Source: an uncultured Solimonas sp.
Lineage (GTDB): Bacteria; Pseudomonadota; Gammaproteobacteria; Nevskiales; Nevskiaceae
Direction of reading: 5' to 3'
NCBI GenBank assembly: GCA_946478985.1
Contig: CAMLDZ010000051.1
Coordinates: 1 to 21,579 of the forward strand
Length of the DNA: 21,579 nucleotides
The translations under genes and the position numbers were made by a program. Under the pieces are notes generated by a model, which was not told where the DNA came from, searched no databases, and worked only from the letters and a program-made list of their open reading frames with translations. This document shows positions 7,126 to 17,549 of the stretch, piece after piece (the stretch's first letter is position 1; the number at the start of each line of letters is the position of its first letter).

Positions 7126-7840
7126 GCGCGTTGCAATGGGCGCTGCTGGTGTTGGGAGCGGTCGCGGTCATCGCGATCTACGTGATGAGCCGTGGCGAGA
7201 AGCGTTTGCCGAAGGACTGGTCGCCGACCGGCGGTGCGCCGCGTCCCGGCACCGTCAAGGCGCCGGCTGCCGACCAGATGGAGATGTTCAGCGGCAGCGG
7301 CCAGTTCGACGAATTTGGCGTGGGCAAGCCGCGGCGTCGCTCCGAACCCGGTTTCGGTGAGGCGGAAGAGACGCCGTCGCAGCAGGCGCCCAGCCTGCGC
7401 GTGGATCCGACCGTCGACATGCCCGCCAAGGCCGCCGAACAGAAGATTGTCACCCTGCTGATCGCCGCCCGGCAGAACCTCGACCCGCAGCGGCTTCACC
7501 AGGCGCTGGGCGAACAGCGGCTGGTATTCGGCGAGCGCAAAATCTATCACCGTCTCGATCATGGCCAGACCGTGTTCTCGGTGGCCAGCCTGATCAAGCC
7601 CGGCACTCTGGATCCCGCCGACGCCGGTGCCCTGGCGACACCCGGTTTGACGCTGTTCATGGTGCTGCCCGGCCCGACGCGGCCGCGGCTGGCGCTGCAG
7701 GACATGATCGCCACCACGCGCGCGCTGGCCGAGCGTCTGGGTGCGGAGGTCTACGACGCCAGCCGCCAGCCGTTCGACAACGACGCGCAGCGCGTGCTCG
7801 CCAACGAGCTTGACCTCTGGGCCAAGCGCAATGGCCTGTC

Positions 7841-7844
<4 letters not shown>
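7122..7844 (+). CDS. zipA: Cell division protein ZipA
   Basis: A 240-residue protein with the ZipA layout: an N-terminal membrane anchor (about residues 4-22, ALQWALLVLGAVAVIAIYVM) with almost no periplasmic part, a charged and P/A/E/Q-rich linker (about 23-103), and a C-terminal FtsZ-binding domain (about 105-237, starting EQKIVTLLIAARQNLDPQRL and including SVASLIKPGTLDP and LFMVLPGPTRPRLALQDM). ZipA tethers FtsZ to the inner membrane and is essentially restricted to Gammaproteobacteria. The linker is shorter than in E. coli ZipA (328 residues total). Translation is coupled to smc through an ATGA overlap, and ligA follows 6 bp later. The position between smc and ligA is the usual one in pseudomonads and relatives. 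Confidence 0.95.
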
Positions 7845-11352
<3,508 letters not shown>

Positions 11353-11356
<4 letters not shown>

Positions 11357-11374
11357 CGCCGCTGTCGGCGTCAG
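11353..11374 (+). terminator. Hairpin at the end of the mscS-type gene, possible operon terminator
   Basis: CTGACGCCG (11353-11361) and CGGCGTCAG (11366-11374) form a perfect 9-bp stem with a CTGT loop; the stop codon TGA (11354-11356) is inside the left arm. The T-run needed for intrinsic termination is absent immediately downstream, but TTTTTT occurs at 11401-11406 after a second small hairpin (CCGGC/GCCGG). It could act as a 3' protective stem or with rho. Confidence 0.45.
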
Positions 11375-11541
11375 CCGACCGGCGATGCCGGCGAACCTCC
11401 TTTTTTGCCGCGCTGGTCGCAGTGGCGCGCCGCAGGCTTCAGAGCTCGGCTATCGTGCACGGCGCTTCAGGCCTTTTGCCTGATTGCGGCGTGCCCGCCA
11501 TACCCGAGGTCGAGATGCCTTTGTGCCGTAACGACGAGTCG

Positions 11542-12438
11542 ATGTCCGCCAGATCCTCTCGTCCGCTGAGAGCCTCACTGGCGCTGCTGGCGGCAACGCT
11601 GCTGGTAGCTGCTTGTGGCGGCGGTGGAGGCCAGAGCGCTCCAGTCGTGACGCCAGGTGCCGGTGAAACGCCAGGGCCGGTGGCCCCCGCGCCGACGGAG
11701 CCGGCCCCGACGCCGGAACCGGAGGCCGAGATAGCGGAGGCGATCGATCTGCGCCACTGGCGCGTGACGGTGCCCGCCGACAGCAATGGCTCGACGTACG
11801 GCACCGCGACGACGATCAGCGCGGCGCAGCTCACGGCCGCTCCGCCTTACGAGTCGACCTGGTTCTACAAGGCGGCCGATGATGCGCTGACCTTCTGGGT
11901 GCCGGTCAACGGCGCCATCAGCGGCAGCTCTTCATATCCGCGTTCGGAATTGCGGGAGATGATGGAGCCTGGCAATGCCGCGGTGAACTGGTCGAGCTGG
12001 CAGGACGCCGAATTGCGGGCGCGCTGCGCCGTGCAGCAGGTACCGCCATCGACGGGGCGGGTGACGATCGGTCAGGTGCATGGCTACAAGAGCCCCTTGC
12101 CGCTGCTCATGCTGCAATACATCTATTCCGCCAGCGCCGGCAGCGGCAGCGTGGAGGCGGTGATCTATCCTTCACCCACTGCGACGGCCGGCCAGCGCCT
12201 GCGACAGACGCTGATCAAAGGCATCACCCTTGGCCAGCGCTTCGACTACCGCATTGCCGTCAAGGCCGGCGTGCTGCATGTCGAGGTCAACGGTCAGACG
12301 CTCGACTACACCATCGGCACGGCCTGGTCCGGCGTCGGGCACTACTTCAAGGCCGGAGCCTACATCCCGGAATCCGGCAGCAGCAGTGCCGACGGCGCCA
12401 AGGTCGCCTTCTACCGGCTGCTCGCCATTCATCGCTGA
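11542..12438 (+). CDS. Alginate lyase-like lipoprotein, polysaccharide lyase family 7
   Basis: A 298-residue predicted lipoprotein. The signal peptide ends in lipobox VAAC with the lipidated C25, followed by a glycine stretch and a low-complexity P/A/E/T linker (about 30-68). The rest matches the alginate lyase 2 jelly roll with the three PL7 signatures: RSELR (134-138), Q178-V-H180 (the QIH position) and Y268-FKAG (the YFKAG position). The catalytic Arg, Gln, His and Tyr are therefore all present. PL7 enzymes cleave alginate or related uronans by beta-elimination. Attachment to the outer membrane or cell surface is inferred from the lipobox. The frame is open to 11422 with an ATG at 11515, but the start at 11542 gives a proper signal peptide. 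It is preceded by a 185-bp gap. No other alginate or transport genes are nearby, so substrate and role are open. Confidence 0.87.
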   Translation: MSARSSRPLRASLALLAATLLVAACGGGGGQSAPVVTPGAGETPGPVAPAPTEPAPTPEPEAEIAEAIDLRHWRVTVPADSNGSTYGTATTISAAQLTAAPPYESTWFYKAADDALTFWVPVNGAISGSSSYPRSELREMMEPGNAAVNWSSWQDAELRARCAVQQVPPSTGRVTIGQVHGYKSPLPLLMLQYIYSASAGSGSVEAVIYPSPTATAGQRLRQTLIKGITLGQRFDYRIAVKAGVLHVEVNGQTLDYTIGTAWSGVGHYFKAGAYIPESGSSSADGAKVAFYRLLAIHR

Positions 12439-12460
12439 ATTTCGCTGCTGAATTTCGCTG
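12435..12460. repeat. Perfect 13-bp tandem duplication across the lyase stop codon
   Basis: CTGAATTTCGCTG occurs twice head to tail (12435-12447 and 12448-12460). The first copy contains the stop codon (TGA 12436-12438) of the lyase-like gene. This looks like a recent slippage or short duplication in non-coding DNA. It does not change the protein. Confidence 0.85.
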
Positions 12461-12552
12461 AACCTGTACAGCGGCCATTCGGTCGAACCGGCTAGCATCG
12501 CCGCTGCACGGCCATGCCGGCCGGCAACGAGGCGAGAGACGAGGAGTTCCCG

Positions 12553-13416
12553 ATGAAGATCGTGCAATGGGCTGCGTGCCTGATCTGCGGCTTGGCTCCG
12601 GCCGTGGCTGCGGCCGAGGGTTTCTATGGCGGCGGTTCGGCGCTTTATGTCGACCGGCCGGACTATGACAATGTCGAGAGCTCGGCCGGCGGCAAGGCTT
12701 TCTTCGGATTCCGCTTCGACCCGCTGCCGCTGTTCGTCGAGGCCAGTTATCTGGATACCGGCAAGGCCGATATAGATCCCGACTACTACGTGCTCGAAGA
12801 CACCTCGCTGCGCTTTCGCGGCTACACGCTCGGCGCCGGCCTGTTCCTGCCGCTGACGCGCGAGGGCTCCGGCGTCTGGCTGCGCGGCGACTACTACGGC
12901 GGCGACACCAAGGTGCAGGACCCGCTGGGCAGCGATACCGAATCGGCCAGCGGTGGCGGCCTCGGCATCGGCTTCAACTGGAAATTCAATGACTGGGTCG
13001 GCCTGCGGCTGGAGTACCAGGCTCTGTTTCGCGTCAATGACTTCGGCGACGACGAGGACATCAGCATTCTCGGCGCCGGCCTGATCTTCGAGTTTCCCAC
13101 CGTGCGTCGCCCGCCGCCGCCGCGTCAGCGGCGGACCGCGTATCCACAGCCGTCGAGCTATCCGCCGCCGGCGCGTGGAAGCTATGAGCCGGCACCGCCA
13201 GCGCCGGCCGCCTCGTCCGCCGTCAGCGAGCGCATCGTCGTCGACGCCGCGCTGAAGTCGCAGCCGCGCCAGGGCAGCGCCACGCTGGCCACGCTGCCCG
13301 CCGGCACCGTCGTCACGACCGACGAGCACAAGGACAACGTCGAGGGCCGCTGGTGGTTCGTGCAGTACGAGCGCTACAGCGGCTGGGTCGCCGACGACGC
13401 CTTCAGCGCCGACTAG
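12553..13416 (+). CDS. Outer-membrane beta-barrel protein with C-terminal SH3b domain
   Basis: A 287-residue predicted envelope protein. MKIVQWAACLICGLAPAVAAA is a clear Sec signal peptide. Residues 22-182 alternate short aromatic/glycine-rich strands (GFYGGGSALYVD, AFFGFRFDPLPLFVEASYLD, LRFRGYTLGAGLFLP, GVWLRGDYYGG, GGGLGIGFNWKF, VGLRLEYQALF, ISILGAGLIFEF), consistent with a small OmpA/YfaZ-like barrel of about eight strands. A proline/tyrosine-rich linker (184-221) leads to an SH3b domain (about 227-287, RIVVDAALKSQPRQGSATLA, then WWFVQYERYSGWVADDAF). SH3b domains often bind peptidoglycan or peptides, so a periplasmic contact is plausible but inferred. The start at 12553 is fixed by GAGGAG at 12541-12546. 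An in-frame upstream ATG at 12514 would spoil the signal peptide. It is convergent with bolA, with a gap of only 12 bp between the stop codons. No individual gene name is recognised. Confidence 0.75.
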   Translation: MKIVQWAACLICGLAPAVAAAEGFYGGGSALYVDRPDYDNVESSAGGKAFFGFRFDPLPLFVEASYLDTGKADIDPDYYVLEDTSLRFRGYTLGAGLFLPLTREGSGVWLRGDYYGGDTKVQDPLGSDTESASGGGLGIGFNWKFNDWVGLRLEYQALFRVNDFGDDEDISILGAGLIFEFPTVRRPPPPRQRRTAYPQPSSYPPPARGSYEPAPPAPAASSAVSERIVVDAALKSQPRQGSATLATLPAGTVVTTDEHKDNVEGRWWFVQYERYSGWVADDAFSAD

Positions 13417-13432
13417 CGCTAACAGGCCCTAG
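13414..13432 (-). repeat. Copy 1 of a 19-bp motif at gene ends
   Basis: On the minus strand this reads CTAGGGCCTGTTAGCGCTA, matching 18 of 19 positions with the plus-strand sequence at 21526-21544. It includes the bolA stop codon (TAG) and, on the other strand, the stop codon of the barrel gene. In both copies the TAG that ends a gene is the first TAG of the motif. Confidence 0.55.
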
Positions 13433-13710
13433 CCGGTGCCGGCTTCCTCCGGCGTCCGCGCGCTGATCGCCAGCGCGTGGATGTCGGAGTCCATCAGGGT
13501 GCCGAGCGCCGCGTATACGGCGCGATGCCGCGCCAGCAAGGACTGGCCGGTAAAGGCGTCGGCGACGATCGTCACGCTGAAGTGACCGCGACCGCTGCGC
13601 GCACCGGCGTGACCGGCATGCAGATGACTGTCGTCGCGGATATCCAGCTGCTGCGGCGCGAACGCGGTCTGCAAGCGCTCCTGGATCAGGGCGATGCGCT
13701 GGGCGCTCAC
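13429..13710 (-). CDS. bolA: BolA family protein
   Basis: A 93-residue protein with the BolA signature: [20 protein letters not shown] (about 29-48), then [18 protein letters not shown], and the C-terminal [11 protein letters not shown]. BolA proteins pair with monothiol glutaredoxins to handle [2Fe-2S] clusters, and E. coli BolA also affects morphology and stress responses. The conserved histidines are present and there is no cysteine, so cluster ligation would use histidine together with the partner. The length is close to the family norm (about 80-105). It is the last gene of yciB-yciI-bolA; its start overlaps the yciI stop by 4 bp, which implies translational coupling. Its stop lies 12 bp from that of the convergent barrel gene. 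BolA versus the IbaG paralogue cannot be fully separated, but the sequence looks closer to BolA. Confidence 0.92.
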   Translation of the reverse strand: MSAQRIALIQERLQTAFAPQQLDIRDDSHLHAGHAGARSGRGHFSVTIVADAFTGQSLLARHRAVYAALGTLMDSDIHALAISARTPEEAGTG

Positions 13711-14009
13711 TTGGGCAGTGCCTGCACGAACGGGTAGACGTCGATCGACACATAGACGCCTGCGGCGACGTATGGATCGGCGTCGGCCCAGGCGCGGGCC
13801 TCGCTCAGGCTCGCGAATTCGGCGATCACCAGGCTGCCCGAGAAGCCGGCCTCGCCCGGATCGGCGGCATCGACACGCGGCCGTGGACCGGCGAGCACCA
13901 GCCGGCCCTGCATCTGCAGCGCCTGCAGGCGTTCCAGATGCGCCGGGCGGTTGGCGCGCCGGGCGGCCAGGCTATCCGGCGCGTCGTGGCCGAGGATGGC
14001 GTAGAGCAT
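13707..14009 (-). CDS. YciI family protein
   Basis: A 100-residue YciI-like protein: [20 protein letters not shown], then [22 protein letters not shown], then [29 protein letters not shown], then V-x-PF. The fold is a small dimeric ferredoxin-like domain. The conserved His/Asp pair around H8-D9 and the DPY motif match the putative active site of the family. The biochemical role is unknown for the core family; relatives include dehydrochlorinases and muconolactone isomerase-like folds. It sits between yciB (1-bp stop/start overlap, TGATG) and bolA (4-bp overlap), so the three are almost certainly one transcript. The persistent linkage of yciB, yciI and bolA in proteobacteria suggests a shared envelope or division-related context, which is inference. 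Confidence 0.9.
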   Translation of the reverse strand: MLYAILGHDAPDSLAARRANRPAHLERLQALQMQGRLVLAGPRPRVDAADPGEAGFSGSLVIAEFASLSEARAWADADPYVAAGVYVSIDVYPFVQALPK

Positions 14010-14560
14010 CAGGGTGCCTTGCCGACGTCGGCGTCCTGCGGCAGGTATTTGCCGAGGAAGGGCAGGTGGGCGATCAGGAACACGAACATCAGCGCAGTGA
14101 AGCCGAAGGTCTTGACCTTGATCCAGGTCGCCTCAGAAAAATTGAAGGCGACATAGAGGTTGAGCAGCGCGCAGCCAATGAAAAACAGCGCCCAGGCGAA
14201 ATTGACCTTGCGCCAGACCGCCTCCGGCAGCGCCACCGTCTTCTGCGGCAACCGCGCCAGCAGCACCTTGTCGCCGATCACGTGGCTGGCCAGCAGTGCC
14301 AGGGCGAAAATGCCGTAGACGGCGGTGGGCTTGTACTTGATGAAGGCGGCGTCGTGCACGTACAGCGTCAGGCCACCGAGTACCAGCGCGACGATGGCGG
14401 TGACCAGATGCGCCTTGTGCCAGCGGTTTTCGCGCAGCCGGTACCAGAGCACCAGCGCGAACATCGCCGCGATCAGGGCCGCCGTGGCGGTGTAGATGTC
14501 ATACAGCTTCCACGCGCCGATGAAAATCAGGGCGGGAAGGAAATCGAGAAAGGCATTCAT
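14009..14560 (-). CDS. yciB: Inner-membrane spanning protein YciB (IspZ, septation protein A family)
   Basis: A 183-residue polytopic inner-membrane protein beginning [20 protein letters not shown], the typical YciB start (M-x-x-L-x-DFLP). Five or so hydrophobic segments follow, including [75 protein letters not shown] and [20 protein letters not shown]. It contains the family's conserved W-R and F-x-K-P-T context ([11 protein letters not shown]). YciB is linked to cell-envelope synthesis and septation in enterics through interactions with elongasome and divisome proteins; its molecular activity is unclear. The ATG at 14560 is preferred over a TTG at 14566 because it matches the family start. 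It may be leaderless, with a -10-like TACAAT 8 bp upstream. First gene of yciB-yciI-bolA. Confidence 0.93.
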   Translation of the reverse strand: MNAFLDFLPALIFIGAWKLYDIYTATAALIAAMFALVLWYRLRENRWHKAHLVTAIVALVLGGLTLYVHDAAFIKYKPTAVYGIFALALLASHVIGDKVLLARLPQKTVALPEAVWRKVNFAWALFFIGCALLNLYVAFNFSEATWIKVKTFGFTALMFVFLIAHLPFLGKYLPQDADVGKAP

Positions 14561-14568
14561 GGCCAAGC

Positions 14569-14574
14569 ATTGTA
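14569..14574 (-). promoter_or_regulatory. -10 element placing the yciB transcript start at its ATG
   Basis: On the minus strand TACAAT (14574-14569) is followed by 8 bp and then the yciB ATG (14560). A start site 6-7 bp after the -10 box would leave 1-2 nt of leader. No Shine-Dalgarno is seen in that short stretch, and no clear -35 is visible. Confidence 0.4.
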
Positions 14575-14685
14575 TCGCCCGGCATTCGCGGCTGCGGGCG
14601 GCGGGCGGGTTATGCTAGCGGCCGCGCGCTTCGCCAACCTCGGGATGGCCGCTCCTTCCACTCCCTGTTGCGAGACCGCATTCAG

Positions 14686-15381
14686 ATGGCACATCTACAT
14701 TTCATCGGCGGCGAGAAAGGCGGAGTCGGCAAGTCGCTGCTTGCCCGCCTGCTCGCGCAGTACTTCATCGATCACATGATCGACTTCACCGGCTTCGATA
14801 GCGATCGCTCGCATGGCGCGCTGCTGCGCTTCTACGCCGCCTACGCGGCGCCGGTCGCGATCGACCGTTACGAGAGCCTGGACAGCATCGCCGAAGCCGC
14901 CGCCGCGGCCCCGGACAAGCGCATCGTGGTCGATCTGGCAGCACAGACCTACGGCCTGCTCGCGAAATGGATCGACGATTCGGCGCTGACCGATCTGGCC
15001 GAGGAACTCGGCATCAAGATGCATTACTGGCACGTGATGGACACCGGCAAGGATTCCGTCGACCTGCTCGCGCAGTTGCTCGATCGCTTCGGCACCCGGC
15101 TGCCGCTGGTGCTGGTCCTCAACGAAGTCCGCGGTGACGATTTCGAGATCCTGCGCCGCTCGCGCCTGCGCGAGCGCGCCGAGGCGCTCGGCGCCAAGGT
15201 GATTTCGATCCGCCATCTGCCGGATTCGACGATGGCGCGCATCGACGCCTACAGCAGCAGCTTCTGGGCGGCGACGCAGGCGGGCGACAAGGCCGCCGGT
15301 GGCCTGGGCCTGCTGGAGCGCCAGCGCCTGAAGGTCTGGCTGCAGCGCAGCTACGAGCAATTGCAGCTGGTTGATCTCTGA
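14686..15381 (+). CDS. ParA/MinD-superfamily P-loop ATPase, TraL-like
   Basis: A 231-residue protein with a deviant Walker A motif, GGEKGGVGKS (8-17), including the signature lysine K11 and K16-S17. A Walker A'-like D38-S-D40 lies in GFDSDRSHGALL, and a Walker B-like strand ends in VVDLAAQ (D83). The first 17 residues and the layout recall the conjugative-plasmid TraL/mobilization ATPases more than chromosomal ParA or MinD: there is no C-terminal amphipathic MinD helix and no N-terminal ParA DNA-binding domain. No ParB-like partner, centromere-like repeat array or transfer gene is nearby. It is followed by yciO after 2 bp, so the two are co-transcribed. The start at 14686 puts the P-loop at the very N-terminus as expected; an upstream in-frame TTG is less likely. 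Function is unknown; it may position a cargo or regulate an envelope process. Confidence 0.8.
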   Translation: MAHLHFIGGEKGGVGKSLLARLLAQYFIDHMIDFTGFDSDRSHGALLRFYAAYAAPVAIDRYESLDSIAEAAAAAPDKRIVVDLAAQTYGLLAKWIDDSALTDLAEELGIKMHYWHVMDTGKDSVDLLAQLLDRFGTRLPLVLVLNEVRGDDFEILRRSRLRERAEALGAKVISIRHLPDSTMARIDAYSSSFWAATQAGDKAAGGLGLLERQRLKVWLQRSYEQLQLVDL

Positions 15382-15383
15382 AG

Positions 15384-16001
15384 ATGGCAGAGTGGATCGA
15401 ACTGCATCCGCAGAACCCGCAGAAGCGGCTGCTCGGGCAGGTTGCGCAAAAAATACGCGATGGGGCGGTGATCGCCTATCCGACTGACTCCTGCTATGCC
15501 CTCGGCTGCCATCTCGACGATCGCGAGGCGGCCGAGCGCCTGCGGCGGATTCGTGATTTCGACAAACATCACCAGTTCACGCTGGTCTGCCGCGACCTCT
15601 CGGAGATCGCCACCTACGCGCGCGTCGACAATCGCCAGTTCCGGCTCCTCAAGAGCCTGACGCCGGGGCCGTATACCTTCGTGCTGGCGGCGACCAAGGA
15701 ACTGCCCAAGCGCATCGCGCACGAAAAGCGCAAGACCATCGGCATTCGCGTACCGGAACACACGGTCGCGCAGGCCCTGCTGGAAACGCTGAACGAGCCG
15801 CTGATCTCCTGCACGCTGCAGTTCCCGGGCGAGCAGGAGCCCGTGCACACGCCGGAGGATTTCCGTGCACAGCTGGATCGCGCGGTCGACATCGTCATCG
15901 ATGGCGGCGTCTGCGGCATGCAGCCGACCACGGTGCTCGACCTGAGCGAGGAAGAACCGCGGCTGCTGCGCGCGGGCAAAGGGCCGTGGCCGCTGCACTG
16001 A
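15384..16001 (+). CDS. yciO: YciO-type Sua5/YciO/YrdC family protein
   Basis: A 205-residue YrdC-fold protein closely resembling E. coli YciO (206 residues) from end to end: IELHPQNPQKRLLGQV, then AVIAYPTDSCYALGCHL, then HQFTLVCRDLSEIATYARVD, then PGPYTFVLAATKELPKR, then KRKTIGIRVPEH, then PTTVLDL. TsaC/Sua5 relatives make threonylcarbamoyl-AMP for the t6A37 modification of tRNAs. The K-R-x-(S/T)-I-G-x-R substrate-binding region is present as KRKTIGIR. YciO proteins have the fold but low or uncertain activity, so a role in t6A synthesis is not assured, and the essential TsaC is probably elsewhere. It is downstream of the ParA-like gene with a 2-bp gap and convergent with the aldehyde dehydrogenase gene. 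Confidence 0.94.
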   Translation: MAEWIELHPQNPQKRLLGQVAQKIRDGAVIAYPTDSCYALGCHLDDREAAERLRRIRDFDKHHQFTLVCRDLSEIATYARVDNRQFRLLKSLTPGPYTFVLAATKELPKRIAHEKRKTIGIRVPEHTVAQALLETLNEPLISCTLQFPGEQEPVHTPEDFRAQLDRAVDIVIDGGVCGMQPTTVLDLSEEEPRLLRAGKGPWPLH

Positions 16002-16056
16002 GCTGAGCCCGGCGCGGCGCGCCGGACCCACCTCCGCGCGCGGTCCTTCAGCTCAG
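15998..16056. terminator. Nested inverted repeats between convergent yciO and the aldehyde dehydrogenase gene
   Basis: An outer perfect 9-bp repeat, CTGAGCTGA (15998-16006) / TCAGCTCAG (16048-16056), contains both stop codons (yciO 15999-16001, dehydrogenase 16050-16048). Inside it CCGGCGC and GCGCCGG around GGC (about 16009-16025) form a 7-bp GC hairpin. T-tracts are minimal, so this is a plausible but unproven bidirectional terminator. Confidence 0.5.
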
Positions 16057-17472
16057 ATAGATCGACTTGTACTGCAGGTAGCTGTTGACCGCTTCCGGGC
16101 CCAGCTCGCGGCCGAGACCGCTGTCCTTGACGCCGCCGAACGGCGCGCCGATGGCGATGTTGTAGCCATTGACGCCGATGCTGCCGGTCTTGACCCGCTG
16201 CGCGACGTCGATGCCGCGCTCGCGGTCCGCGGTCCACACCGAGCCGCCGAGGCCATAGCGCGAGTCGTTGGCGATGCGCACTGCGTCGGCATCGTCCTCA
16301 TAGGGAATCACCGCCAGCACCGGGCCGAAGATCTCCTCGCGGGCGATGACCGCATCGTTGTGCACGTCGGCGAACACCGTGGGCTGCACGAACCAGCCGC
16401 GATCCTGTTTCGGCCGGCCGCCGCCGGCAACCAGCCGTGCCTCGGTCTTGCCGATGCCGATGTAGCGTTCGACGCGCTCACGCTGCACCGACGAGGCCAT
16501 CGGGCCGACCTGCACGCCGCGGTCCAGCGGGTCGCCGACAAGCAGCGACTCGGCCATCGCCGCCAGTGCATCGACGGTTTCCCGGTAGCGCTTGCGCGGT
16601 GCCAGCACGCGCGTGCCGGCGATGCAGGCCTGGCCGTTGTTGAAGAACGAGGCCAGCTGCAGGCCCTGCATCACCTGCGTCAGATCGGCGTCGTCGAGGA
16701 TGATCGCCGCAGACTTGCCGCCCAGCTCCAGCGTCACCGGCCGCAGCAGTTCGCCGCAGACCTTGGCGATCGCGCGGCCGGCGGCGGTCGAGCCGGTGAA
16801 CGCCACCTTGTCGACACCGGGATGGGCGACCAGGTACGCGCCGACGGCGCGGTCGGCGGCAACCCAGTTGAGCACGCCGGCCGGCACCTGCGCGTCGTTC
16901 GCGGCTTGTGCCAGCACGTAGCTGTCCAGCACCGTCGTCGGCGAGGGTTTGATGACCAGCGTGCAGCCGGCCAGCATCGCCGGCGCGATCTTGCTGAAGG
17001 CCAGTGCAGCCGGAAAATTCCATGGCACGATCGCCGCGACCACGCCAAGCGCCTCACGCCGCACCAAGGTGTCGAAGGGCGCGGCGGTGCGGCGATCAAC
17101 GGTGTCGAGCTGCGTCGCCAGGCTGGCGTAGTAACGCAGCAGCCCCAGCGAAAAGCCGGCCTCGAAGTTCTCGCTGTAGAACAGCGGCATGCCGTTCTGC
17201 TGGCTGATCAAGCGCGCCATCTCGGCGGCGCGCTTTTCCAGAGCGTCGGCGAAGCGCAGCATCACCGCGGCGCGCTCGGCCGCCGGCCACTGCGGCCAGC
17301 CGGATTGATCGAAGGCGGCGCGAGCGGCGGCTACCGCGCGGTCCATGTCGGCTTCGCTGCCTTCCGGAACCTGGGCGAGGGGCTCTTCCGTCGCCGCGCA
17401 GATGATGGTGAACTGCCGATCCGTCGCCGGCGCAATCCATTCGCCGCCGACGTAGAAATGGGTCTGTTGCAT
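16048..17472 (-). CDS. NAD(P)+-dependent aldehyde dehydrogenase
   Basis: A 474-residue member of the ALDH superfamily. E249 (VTLELGGKSA) and the catalytic cysteine C283 (FFNNGQACIAGTRVL) are 34 residues apart, as in classical ALDHs. IVPWNFP and FTGSTAAGRAI give the NAD(P) site, and EEIFGPVLAVIPY and FGGVKDSGLGRELG complete the fold. It oxidises an aldehyde to the acid, but the substrate is not determinable here; betaine-aldehyde, aromatic and aliphatic aldehyde enzymes all share these motifs. The start at 17472 is chosen over a longer frame to 17523 because GGAGGAG lies 9 bp upstream and the conserved N-terminus (FYVGGEW) follows at once. It is divergent from a TetR gene across 77 bp holding an operator-like palindrome, so it is probably the regulated target. 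Confidence 0.95.
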   Translation of the reverse strand: MQQTHFYVGGEWIAPATDRQFTIICAATEEPLAQVPEGSEADMDRAVAAARAAFDQSGWPQWPAAERAAVMLRFADALEKRAAEMARLISQQNGMPLFYSENFEAGFSLGLLRYYASLATQLDTVDRRTAAPFDTLVRREALGVVAAIVPWNFPAALAFSKIAPAMLAGCTLVIKPSPTTVLDSYVLAQAANDAQVPAGVLNWVAADRAVGAYLVAHPGVDKVAFTGSTAAGRAIAKVCGELLRPVTLELGGKSAAIILDDADLTQVMQGLQLASFFNNGQACIAGTRVLAPRKRYRETVDALAAMAESLLVGDPLDRGVQVGPMASSVQRERVERYIGIGKTEARLVAGGGRPKQDRGWFVQPTVFADVHNDAVIAREEIFGPVLAVIPYEDDADAVRIANDSRYGLGGSVWTADRERGIDVAQRVKTGSIGVNGYNIAIGAPFGGVKDSGLGRELGPEAVNSYLQYKSIYLS

Positions 17473-17502
17473 GTTGCAGGTCTCCTCCGCGATGGTGGCG
17501 GA

Positions 17503-17534
17503 TATTTTTATACTGATTTGCATAAAATTACCAA
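17503..17534 (-). promoter_or_regulatory. Promoter of the aldehyde dehydrogenase gene with overlapping TetR-type operator
   Basis: On the minus strand TTGGTA (17534-17529), a 16-bp spacer and TATAAA (17512-17507) form a good sigma70 promoter. Over it lies a palindrome, TTTTAT (17506-17511)-N10-ATAAAA (17522-17527), extended outward past one mismatch to TA/TA (17503-17504 and 17529-17530). The dyad covers the -10 and the spacer and reaches the edge of the -35, the expected place for repression by the divergent TetR protein, which would also autoregulate. Both elements are inferred from sequence. Confidence 0.6.
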
Positions 17535-17549
17535 CGTGAGAGTTCTTTG

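Noticed and set aside
12172..13329. 385-residue minus-strand frame opposite the lyase and barrel genes
   Set aside because: It crosses two well-supported plus-strand genes with their signal peptides and has a shadow-like composition.
14686..15381. Evidence of an integrated plasmid or conjugative element around the TraL-like ATPase
   Set aside because: Neighbours are chromosomal housekeeping genes; no relaxase, integrase, direct-repeat att sites or change in base composition was seen.
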